Shown piece after piece: positions 6,068 through 11,915 of a stretch of 11,915 nt of DNA. The notes under the pieces were generated by a model. That model was given only the letters and a program-made list of their open reading frames with translations, did no database searches and was not told the origin of the DNA. Source of the DNA: a bacterium (lineage in GTDB: Bacteria > Margulisbacteria > Marinamargulisbacteria > SXXA01); assembly GCA_947502965.1 (NCBI GenBank), contig CANNCG010000027.1, positions 1 through 11,915 of the forward strand, read 5' to 3'. Positions within the stretch are counted from its first letter, which is position 1. The number at the start of each line of letters is the position of its first letter. Made by a program: the position numbers and the translations under genes.

Positions 6068-7657
6068 ATGAAATATACTTCTTTGTTCCTGGTTATGCTT
6101 TTATCTTGTTTTGTTTTGGGGTGTTCTGGACAAAAAGAACCGCCCGTGGTGAAAAAAACATTGCGGCTACGTCTGGCTGCAGAGCCAGGTAATTTGAACC
6201 CTATTCTGTCAACCGATGTCTATGCCAGTACGGTAGAGGGCATGATTTTCAGTGGCCTGTTACGTGTCAGCAGCAATATGGAAATGGTACCCGACCTTGC
6301 CGCGTCTTTTGAGGTCAGCGAAGATGGAAAACGATATACCTTTAGACTTCGTAAAGATGTGCTCTGGCATGATGGCCGGCCCTTCACCGCTGCGGACGTT
6401 GCGTTTACGATGGATGTCCTTTTGGATCCCAAAACCAATACGGTTCGCCGTAGCCAGTACGTCATCGACGGCGTTCCTGTAAGGTACAGCAGTCCCGATC
6501 CCTACACCATTTTTTTTGAGCTTCATAAGCCTTTCGCTCCTTTTCTCGTGGCCCTCAGCATGCCCATCCTCCCCAAGCACCTCTTGAAAGATGTGGATAT
6601 CAACACGGCAACTTTTAACCGTCGTCCCGTGGGCACGGGGCCTTTTACATTTGAAACATGGCAGCCTGGCCAATTTCTGATGGTACAACGGAATCAAAAC
6701 TACTACCGGACGCCAGCCAAATTGGACCAAATTCTCTTTAAAGTTATTCCCGATACCAATACGGCCATTATTGCTTTGGAAAAAGACGAAATCGATGTCC
6801 TCGATATCAGTGCAAAAGACTTGGGCCGGGTCAAGAAAATGAATCCGATTAATCTTCACACCTACGACCAGCTCCAATATGTTTACATGGGACTGAACCA
6901 GAAAAACCCTCTTTTTAAAGACAAGCGTGTTCGAGAAGCCATTGTGCGGGCCATAGACAGAGAGGCCCTGGTACGGCATATCCTGAAAAAACAAGGAACG
7001 GTAACCTATCTCCCTGGAGCAAAAGCTTCTTGGGCCTATCCCAGCAGCGTGGACGTGATTCATCCCTACGACCCCACAGCCAGCCGGGCCTTATTGACCG
7101 AGGCTGGATTTATTCCCAATGCGAAAACAGGGGTTCGGGAAAAATGGGGGCGGCCTTTGTCTTTCATCCTCATGGTGCCCAAAGGGAATTTGGACCGCGA
7201 GCGATCCGCAGAAATGATCCAACGCTATCTCAAAGCGGTAGGTATTGATGTCAGCCTTCAGCTCACCGAATTTCAATCCCTCACCCAGACTCTGAAAGCA
7301 AAGCAAGACCCCAAGCCCTATGATGCGGCGCTGTTGGGATGGAGTCTTGGATTGGATCCCGATGCGTATACGGTTTGGCACTCCAAAGAATATCCGAATG
7401 GATTTAACTTTGTAGGATACAACAACCCCAAGGTGGATGACCTACTCAGCCGTGGGCGCACCGAAATGGACCGTGGAAAACGTGCGATAATTTACCACGA
7501 AATGTTACAGATTTTGGCCGAAGATGCGCCTTACGTTTTTCTTTATTCGCCTAAAGCGAATATTGGTGTTCACAAACGTATTACAGGGCTGGCTTCTCCC
7601 TCGCCATTGGGGGTTTTTCTCGATATTGAAGATATTGATATTCGTTTAGTGAAATGA
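6068..7657 (+). CDS. dppA: Peptide/dipeptide ABC transporter substrate-binding lipoprotein (SBP family 5)
   Basis: It captures peptides (or a related ligand such as nickel-chelate, which cannot be told apart here) outside the cytoplasmic membrane for the DppBCD importer. I choose ATG 6068 because it begins a textbook lipoprotein signal: MKYTSLF, a hydrophobic core and the lipobox VLGC with Cys at residue 19 for lipidation. A TTG at 6032 would add twelve residues ahead of the signal. The mature protein (529 residues in all) has SBP_bac_5 landmarks: RLAAEPGNLNPI, then FRLRKDVLWHDGRPFTAADV, VGTGPFTFETW, KRVREAIVRAIDREAL and NGFNFVGYNNPKVDDLL. The length is typical. It heads the operon. A 170-base gap with a weak hairpin and T run separates it from dppB, which could give it higher expression than the membrane genes. 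Confidence 0.93.
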   Translation: MKYTSLFLVMLLSCFVLGCSGQKEPPVVKKTLRLRLAAEPGNLNPILSTDVYASTVEGMIFSGLLRVSSNMEMVPDLAASFEVSEDGKRYTFRLRKDVLWHDGRPFTAADVAFTMDVLLDPKTNTVRRSQYVIDGVPVRYSSPDPYTIFFELHKPFAPFLVALSMPILPKHLLKDVDINTATFNRRPVGTGPFTFETWQPGQFLMVQRNQNYYRTPAKLDQILFKVIPDTNTAIIALEKDEIDVLDISAKDLGRVKKMNPINLHTYDQLQYVYMGLNQKNPLFKDKRVREAIVRAIDREALVRHILKKQGTVTYLPGAKASWAYPSSVDVIHPYDPTASRALLTEAGFIPNAKTGVREKWGRPLSFILMVPKGNLDRERSAEMIQRYLKAVGIDVSLQLTEFQSLTQTLKAKQDPKPYDAALLGWSLGLDPDAYTVWHSKEYPNGFNFVGYNNPKVDDLLSRGRTEMDRGKRAIIYHEMLQILAEDAPYVFLYSPKANIGVHKRITGLASPSPLGVFLDIEDIDIRLVK

Positions 7658-7672
7658 GATTCCCACTCCCGG

Positions 7673-7697
7673 CCCCTTCCCATGAGGGGGTCTTTTT
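7673..7697 (+). terminator. Weak terminator or attenuator between dppA and dppB
   Basis: CCCCT (7673-7677) pairs with AGGGG (7685-7689) around a 7-base loop, and TCTTTTT follows (five T at 7693-7697). The stem is short, so it probably stops only part of the transcription, or protects the dppA message 3' end. Such elements are common after binding-protein genes in importer operons. Confidence 0.45.
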
Positions 7698-7704
7698 AGT
7701 TGCG

Positions 7705-7731
7705 AGGGTTTCGCTGCTGCGCAGCTCCCCT
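7705..7731. repeat. Intergenic palindrome, copy 3
   Basis: AGGG (7705-7708) pairs with CCCT (7728-7731). Inside are a TTTC/TC internal loop and a perfect GCTGC/GCAGC stem (7713-7717, 7721-7725) with a 3-base loop TGC. The layout is like the elements at 837-869 and 5916-5946, with a different inner-stem base. It lies between dppA and dppB. Confidence 0.5.
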
Positions 7732-7800
7732 AGGGCCACCCATGTAGCGGCTTTGAGGGTGGGTCATGGGGCCTTCCCCTCCCGCTCCCGTAGGGTCACC
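7723..7800 (+). repeat. Imperfect 18-base direct repeat, 60 bases apart
   Basis: AGCTCCCCTAGGGCCACC (7723-7740) and CGCTCCCGTAGGGTCACC (7783-7800) agree at 15 of 18 positions. Both carry a TAGGGnCACC core and lie upstream of dppB. Between them, CCACCC (7736-7741) can pair with GGGTGG (7757-7762). They may be a duplicated binding site, or the product of a short duplication. Confidence 0.5.
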
Positions 7801-7827
7801 GGCGCCTTTCCGGGGAGGCTTTAGGGG

Positions 7828-8802
7828 ATGCGGTCTATGTGGCGTTACCTCCTAACGCGCTTACTTTTGGGGATCCCTTTGCTCATTGGGATTACCGCGG
7901 TTTCTTTTTTTCTCATGAAAATGGCCCCTGGCGATCCCCTCGCCCACATGATGGATCCTAGTATTAATCCCGACATGCTGATCCAGATTCGTCAGAATTT
8001 GGGCTTGGATTTGCCATGGTATCGGCAATATTTTCATTGGCTACGTGCGCTGCTGTCTGGGAACCTGGGCTATTCGATGCTCACGGGGCAGTCCGTATCA
8101 GAGACACTCGTGTCGCGGTTGCCAGCCACCTTGGGTTTGTCTCTCGCAAGTTTGCTGGTGACCCTCGTCGGGGGCACGATTTGGGGCCTCTTTACGGCAT
8201 GGAAATCGCCCCATTGGATAGAAAAAAGCCTGTCTTTTCTGGCTATTCTTTGTTTGTCCTTGCCCACATTTTGGTTGGGCATGGTGCTCATTATTGTGTT
8301 TTCACTGCAGCTGGATTGGTTCCCGAGCTCTGGGATGAATGATCCGCTTCTCTATGGACAGCCTTTTGTGTTGCGCTGGCAAAATACGCTTTGGCATGCG
8401 GTGTTGCCTGTGACCGCACTGTCTATTGGGAGCATGGCGGCCATCTCGCGGTATGTGCGTTATGAGGCGGGGTCTTTGTTTCGACAGCCATTTGTATTGG
8501 TGGCCAGGGCCAGAGGCTTGTCGGAGAGGCGGGTGACCTACCATGTGTGGCGCAACAGTTTGCTGCCGATGATTACCTTGCTGGGATTGGAGTTGCCAGG
8601 CTTGGTGAGTGGGGCGTATTTGATAGAATATATTTTTTCTTGGCCTGGAATGGGTCAGGTTTTGTTGTCAGCTGTTTTTGCCAGAGATTATCCGGTGATG
8701 ATGGGGGGGCTACTGATGACGGCGGTGTTAATTGTATTGGGGAGCTTGCTCGCAGATCTGTTGTATCGGGTTGCGGATCCACGGATTGGGAAATCGGTAT
8801 GA
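7828..8802 (+). CDS. dppB: Dipeptide ABC transporter permease DppB
   Basis: One of the two inner-membrane subunits forming the peptide pore. The 324 residues have an N-terminal membrane helix (about 7-30) followed by the family's KMAPGDPLAH segment. The periplasmic stretch contains QIRQNLGLDLPWYRQY, which is standard for DppB/OppB. Further helices follow near 100-125, 135-162, 190-208, 250-270 and 290-312. The EAA loop that docks on the ATPase is at about 222-247 (VLVARARGLSERRV to NSLLP), and the end has LLYRVADPRI. ATG 7828 has GGGGAGG nine bases upstream. ATG 7837 (MWRYLLTRL) matches the usual family start and is also possible. The stop overlaps the dppC start (ATGA). Confidence 0.93.
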   Translation: MRSMWRYLLTRLLLGIPLLIGITAVSFFLMKMAPGDPLAHMMDPSINPDMLIQIRQNLGLDLPWYRQYFHWLRALLSGNLGYSMLTGQSVSETLVSRLPATLGLSLASLLVTLVGGTIWGLFTAWKSPHWIEKSLSFLAILCLSLPTFWLGMVLIIVFSLQLDWFPSSGMNDPLLYGQPFVLRWQNTLWHAVLPVTALSIGSMAAISRYVRYEAGSLFRQPFVLVARARGLSERRVTYHVWRNSLLPMITLLGLELPGLVSGAYLIEYIFSWPGMGQVLLSAVFARDYPVMMGGLLMTAVLIVLGSLLADLLYRVADPRIGKSV

Positions 8803-9632
8803 TAAGCGGGCGGGTGGGGCTTTTTTTTCGGACGCCGGGGGCTTGGTTTGGCGTCTTGGTTTTGGGGCTCATTGTGGGTCTCGCTACGGTCGGTCCACTG
8901 GTTTTTTCTGTGGATCCCCATGGGTTTAACCTGACTGTTTCTCAGGATTTACAGGCGCCTGGCACGGCCTTCTGGTTTGGGTCTGACGACTTGGGGCGGG
9001 ACCTTTTTTTGCGCTGTGTCCATGCCGCACGCATATCACTGATGGTGGGGTCGGCCGCGATGCTGGTGGCCCTGCTGATTGGCTGCGGAATAGGGCTTTT
9101 GTCGGGGTATGTGGGGGGCTGGGTGGATGGGATCTTGATGCGTTTCGTGGATGTACTGATGGGTTTACCGATGTTGATGGTACTTTTGATCGTGCAGGCG
9201 ATTTTCAAGCCAGGAATGGAGAGCGTCATTCTCATCATCGGGGTGTCGGGGTGGATGGGCATTGCCCGTCTCGTGCGTGCAGAAACCATGAGTTTGCGTG
9301 AACGGAACTTCGTGCTGGTGGCAAGAGCCCGGGGGTTATCCGAATGGCGGGTGGCCTTGCACCATATTTTGCCCAATGCGATGCGGCCTGTCCTTGTATC
9401 GGCCTTTTTGGGTATCGGGCATGCCATTCTCACGGAGTCGGTATTGAGCTTTCTCGGATTGGGGATTCAGCCCCCCAACGTGTCTTGGGGAGGATTGCTC
9501 AACAACAGCCTTTCTTTTATCCGAGAAGCCCCATGGATGACCTTGTTTCCAGGTGGGCTGATTGCGTTGACGATTTTTTCATTGCAACTGGTGGGCGATG
9601 GCCTGCGAAATAGCTTGGAGGGAGACAGATAA
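8799..9632 (+). CDS. dppC: Dipeptide ABC transporter permease DppC
   Basis: Partner permease of DppB. The frame is open far upstream (from 8547), but that part overlaps dppB in another frame. The true start is ATG 8799, overlapping the dppB stop by four bases. The resulting 277 residues fit the family. Landmarks are an N-terminal helix (about 16-37), then FWFGSDDLGRDLFLRCVHAARISL (59-82), the DppC/OppC entry motif. Helices follow near 83-105, 115-135, 141-155, 198-220 and 248-265. The EAA loop (about 171-197, VLVARARGLSEWRV then LPNAMRP) comes before the last two, and FLGLGIQPPNVSWG is at 218-231. The stop overlaps the dppD start (TAATG). Confidence 0.94.
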   Translation: MISGRVGLFFRTPGAWFGVLVLGLIVGLATVGPLVFSVDPHGFNLTVSQDLQAPGTAFWFGSDDLGRDLFLRCVHAARISLMVGSAAMLVALLIGCGIGLLSGYVGGWVDGILMRFVDVLMGLPMLMVLLIVQAIFKPGMESVILIIGVSGWMGIARLVRAETMSLRERNFVLVARARGLSEWRVALHHILPNAMRPVLVSAFLGIGHAILTESVLSFLGLGIQPPNVSWGGLLNNSLSFIREAPWMTLFPGGLIALTIFSLQLVGDGLRNSLEGDR

Positions 9633-10606
9633 TGGGTACGGTGTTACAGGTTGCGGGACTGCGTACCCACTTTCAAAGCGCAGAACATCGCATCACCGCG
9701 GTGGATGGGGTTTCTTTTGAGATAGCACAAAACGAGGTTCTCGGATTGGTTGGCGAATCCGGATCTGGCAAAAGCATTACGGCGCTTTCTATTTTGAAAC
9801 TGCTGCCGTCGAATGGGGTGAGTAGCGCGGATGTAATGCAGTTTCAAGGGGACTCCCTACTCACGGCATCCCCCCAGCGTCTACGTGAAATCCGTGGCAA
9901 AGAAATTGGCCTGATTTTTCAAAACCCATTGGCAGCGCTGAACCCTGTATTGACGGTTGGGGAGCAACTGTTGGAAACGCTGACCCTCCGTGGTGGTCTT
10001 TCCAAACGTGAGGCAAAAGAAAAGGCCATTGCCCTGTTAGATCAGGTCAATATTCCCGATGCGGCCAGGCGTCTGGGCGATTATCCCCATCAGTTTTCAT
10101 TGGGGATGTGCCAACGTATCGTGATTGCGTTGACCCTTAGCCTCACCCCGAAACTCCTCATCGCAGATGAGCCCACGGCATCGCTGGATGTCACGGTCCA
10201 AGCCCAGGTGATGGCCCTGCTCAAAGACCTCCAACGCCAACACCAGATGTCGATGTTGCTCATCTCCCATGATCTGGGGGTGATTGCCCAAAATTGTGAT
10301 CGGGTCATGGTCATGTATCTCGGACGCATTGTCGAAATCGGGACTCCTGAGGATATTTTTCTCACCCCAAAACACCCCTACACACAAGCGCTCATTCGGG
10401 CGATTCCGGCGACAGACCCCCGTCAAAAACAGGTTTTTGATGCCCTCAAAGGCGAAATCCCAAGCCCCCTCGCGATTCCCTCAGGCTGTCGATTTCATAC
10501 ACGCTGCCCTATGGCCGAGCCCCGCTGTCGGCAGGAAGACCCCGCGCTTAGGGCTTGCGGGAAGGCAGGACATTTGGCGGCATGTGTGTTGGCGGGTGGT
10601 TTTTAA
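9632..10606 (+). CDS. dppD: Dipeptide ABC transporter ATPase DppD
   Basis: Cytoplasmic ATPase powering the importer. The 324 residues have Walker A GESGSGKS (41-48), Q-loop Gln97 in FQNPLAALNP, Walker B LLIADE (175-180) and the switch His213 in SHDLG. The signature motif at 155-161 reads FSLGMCQ, where this family normally has (L/F)SGGMRQ. The first glycine is Leu157 and the arginine is Cys160, which is unusual. The C-terminal oligopeptide-transporter extension (KHPYTQALI onward) carries Cys286, Cys292, Cys299 and Cys318 in the spacing known to hold a [4Fe-4S] cluster in DppD/OppD proteins, plus an extra Cys309. GGAGGGAG lies just before the start. No dppF/oppF follows: a terminator comes three bases after the stop. 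Confidence 0.94.
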   Translation: MGTVLQVAGLRTHFQSAEHRITAVDGVSFEIAQNEVLGLVGESGSGKSITALSILKLLPSNGVSSADVMQFQGDSLLTASPQRLREIRGKEIGLIFQNPLAALNPVLTVGEQLLETLTLRGGLSKREAKEKAIALLDQVNIPDAARRLGDYPHQFSLGMCQRIVIALTLSLTPKLLIADEPTASLDVTVQAQVMALLKDLQRQHQMSMLLISHDLGVIAQNCDRVMVMYLGRIVEIGTPEDIFLTPKHPYTQALIRAIPATDPRQKQVFDALKGEIPSPLAIPSGCRFHTRCPMAEPRCRQEDPALRACGKAGHLAACVLAGGF

Positions 10607-10609
10607 TCC

Positions 10610-10656
10610 CCCCGCTTAAACAAGTACTTCCTTTACTTGTTTAAGCGGGGTTTTTT
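10610..10656 (+). terminator. Strong rho-independent terminator of the dpp operon
   Basis: A perfect 17-base stem (CCCCGCTTAAACAAGTA at 10610-10626, its complement at 10634-10650), a 7-base loop CTTCCTT and six T (10651-10656) start three bases after the dppD stop. This separates the dpp operon from ahpC. The reverse strand lacks an equally good T run. Confidence 0.95.
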
Positions 10657-10673
10657 ATGCTACGGTTAGCCCG

Positions 10674-10701
10674 TTGTAACAGGCGTTTGCCTTGGTAAAG
10701 A
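10674..10701 (+). promoter_or_regulatory. ahpC: Possible promoter of the ahpC-sodA unit
   Basis: TTGTAA (10674-10679) and TAAAGA (10696-10701), 16 bases apart, are a fair sigma70-like pair in the only gap between the dpp terminator and ahpC. An alternative is TTGCCT (10687-10692) with TATGAG (10711-10716), but this would overlap the ribosome site. No OxyR- or PerR-type operator was recognised. Confidence 0.3.
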
Positions 10702-10726
10702 CAGACGCACTATGAGGAGGTCTCTT

Positions 10727-11329
10727 ATGGGTGTATTGGTTGGTAAAACAGCCCCCGATTTTTCAGTAAAAGCAGCCGTTAATGGGGGCACCGTGCAGGA
10801 TAAATTCACCTTGTCTCAATTCAGAGGCAAGTATGTGGTTCTTTTTTTCTATCCCTTGGATTTTACCTTTGTCTGTCCTACAGAATTGCATGCCTTTCAG
10901 GAGAAATTGGCAAAATTTGAGAGCCGAAATGTACAGGTCATCGGCGTTTCTGTGGATTCTTGGTATTCCCATGTGGCGTGGCTAAATACGCCGAAAATAA
11001 AAGGCGGTATCCAAGGCGTGACCTATCCTTTGGTGTCTGATTTTAACAAGACCATCTCAAGAGACTACGATGTCTTGGTTGAGGGGCTTGGTGCGGCGTA
11101 TCGGGGTCTTTTCTTGATCGACAAAGGTGGGGTTGTCCGTCATCAGGTGGTCAACGACTTGCCGCTTGGGCGTAACGTAGACGAAGTGTTGCGGATGGTG
11201 GACGCGCTACAATATTTCGAAGCCCATGGCGAAGTTTGTCCTGCCAACTGGACCCAAGGCAAACAGGCCTTGAAAGCCACGATTGAAGGTTTGGAAGTGT
11301 ATTTCAATGAGCCGGTTACGGTTCGCTAG
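10727..11329 (+). CDS. ahpC: 2-Cys peroxiredoxin (AhpC/Prx1 type)
   Basis: Cytoplasmic thiol peroxidase that reduces hydrogen peroxide and organic hydroperoxides. I choose ATG 10727 because GAGGAGG (10714-10720) sits six bases before it. An ATG at 10712 would place this ribosome site inside the gene. The 200-residue product has the peroxidatic Cys50 in FYPLDFTFVCPTE and the resolving Cys171 in GEVCPANW. It also has the GLG (120-122) and C-terminal YF (192-193) elements seen in typical dimer/decamer-forming 2-Cys peroxiredoxins. No AhpF reductase is in the window, so it may rely on thioredoxin or on a reductase elsewhere. The stop lies 8 bases before sodA. Confidence 0.95.
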   Translation: MGVLVGKTAPDFSVKAAVNGGTVQDKFTLSQFRGKYVVLFFYPLDFTFVCPTELHAFQEKLAKFESRNVQVIGVSVDSWYSHVAWLNTPKIKGGIQGVTYPLVSDFNKTISRDYDVLVEGLGAAYRGLFLIDKGGVVRHQVVNDLPLGRNVDEVLRMVDALQYFEAHGEVCPANWTQGKQALKATIEGLEVYFNEPVTVR

Positions 11330-11337
11330 GAGCGTCT

Positions 11338-11915
11338 ATGTCACATGTATTGCCCTCTTTGCCCTATGCCTTTGACGCGTTGGAGCCGCATATTGATGCG
11401 CGTACCATGGCGATTCACCATGGCAAACATCACAATGCCTATGTTACGAATTTGAATGCGGCGGTTCAAGGTACCTCTTTTGAGGCGACACCGCTTGAGA
11501 GCTTGTTGCGGGATATTGCCAGCCTACCGGAGGCCATTCGCACAGCCGTGCGTAACAATGGTGGCGGACATGCGAACCACAGCTTGTTTTGGACCACCTT
11601 GTCTGCGCAAGGTGGGGGGGCACCGGTGGGGCCATTGGCCGATGCTATTGTTTCCACCTTTGGCAGTGTTGAGACCTTCAAAGAAAAATTTGAAGCCGCC
11701 GCCAAAACCCGTTTTGGAAGTGGCTGGGCGTGGCTGGTGGTCAACGCCGACAAGTCCTTGGCTGTTATTTCAACCGCCAACCAAGACAGTCCCTTGATGG
11801 ACGGACATGTGCCTATTTTGGGGCTGGACGTTTGGGAACATGCCTATTATTTGCATTATCAAAACCGCCGTCCTGACTACGTTTCCGCCTTTTGGAATGT
11901 GGTGGACTGGAACGC
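11338..11915 (+). CDS. sodA: Superoxide dismutase, manganese type (3' end outside window)
   Basis: Converts superoxide to hydrogen peroxide and oxygen. It starts at ATG 11338 with AGGAG (11328-11332), which overlaps the ahpC stop. The 192 complete residues cover almost the whole enzyme (usual length about 200). Metal ligands are visible: His27 (AIHHGKHH), His81 (HANHSLFW), Asp164 and His168 (GLDVWEHAYY). The GGGHANHSLFW helix and Gln149 in ANQDSP are the manganese-type pattern. Iron enzymes instead carry a glutamine in that helix and a different residue in the second position. Metal choice still needs assay, because cambialistic members exist. It is cotranscribed with ahpC, whose product can remove the peroxide it makes. 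Confidence 0.93.
   Translation, partial: MSHVLPSLPYAFDALEPHIDARTMAIHHGKHHNAYVTNLNAAVQGTSFEATPLESLLRDIASLPEAIRTAVRNNGGGHANHSLFWTTLSAQGGGAPVGPLADAIVSTFGSVETFKEKFEAAAKTRFGSGWAWLVVNADKSLAVISTANQDSPLMDGHVPILGLDVWEHAYYLHYQNRRPDYVSAFWNVVDWN

Noticed and set aside
6260..7063. Long minus-strand frame (267 residues) opposite dppA
   Set aside because: It is antisense to a well-supported family 5 binding protein and has no domain or ribosome-site support. It is a codon-bias shadow.
8547..8798. N-terminal extension of the DppC frame
   Set aside because: The open frame runs back inside dppB, but family length, the N-terminal helix and the ATGA overlap all point to ATG 8799.
1..11915. CRISPR arrays, tRNA or rRNA genes, and defence or toxin-antitoxin modules
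   Set aside because: No regularly spaced repeats, cloverleaf-like sequences or recognisable defence proteins were seen on either strand.

Overview
The window is chromosomal DNA from a bacterium of roughly balanced base composition. It is mostly ordinary housekeeping and transport genes, with a disturbed, probably mobile-element-affected left edge (1-865). The organism cannot be placed to phylum from the sequence alone. A bifunctional class A penicillin-binding protein, a lipobox-bearing solute-binding protein and a standard bacterial glutamyl-tRNA synthetase show only that it is a peptidoglycan-making bacterium.

Layout. (1) Positions 1-~150 hold the 3' end of an IS30-family transposase and probably the right end of that element. 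(2) Positions ~117-707 carry short, overlapping minus-strand reading frames: two plausible hypothetical genes and an upstream stretch that looks decayed. One of the two plausible genes appears to be cut by the IS. (3) 866-2938 (minus) is a class A PBP (PBP1A type), ending in a strong hairpin terminator that overlaps its stop codon. (4) Divergently, 3162-5868 (plus) is a tight three-gene unit: an MscS-type mechanosensitive channel, glutamyl-tRNA synthetase and a 64-residue cysteine-containing protein. Both junctions are ATGA overlaps. (5) 6068-10606 is a peptide/nickel-type ABC importer: lipoprotein binding protein (dppA), two permeases (dppB, dppC) and one ATPase (dppD). It ends at a near-perfect rho-independent terminator, with no second ATPase (dppF/oppF). 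(6) 10727-11915 is a two-gene oxidative-stress unit: a 2-Cys peroxiredoxin (ahpC) followed 8 bases later by a manganese-type superoxide dismutase that runs off the window.

How the genes work together. The Dpp proteins form one importer: DppA captures peptide outside the membrane, DppB/DppC form the pore and DppD powers it. SodA converts superoxide to hydrogen peroxide and AhpC can reduce that peroxide, so the last pair acts in sequence. PBP1A and MscS both act at the cell envelope, but only their divergent placement links them here.

The most interesting points are: a family of three intergenic palindromes with a shared design (near 837-869, 5916-5946 and 7705-7731); an altered ABC signature motif in the lone DppD ATPase; the small CPHC/CGC protein translationally coupled to gltX; and the IS30 end that appears to have replaced the tail of a minus-strand gene. 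No clear new multi-gene system was found.
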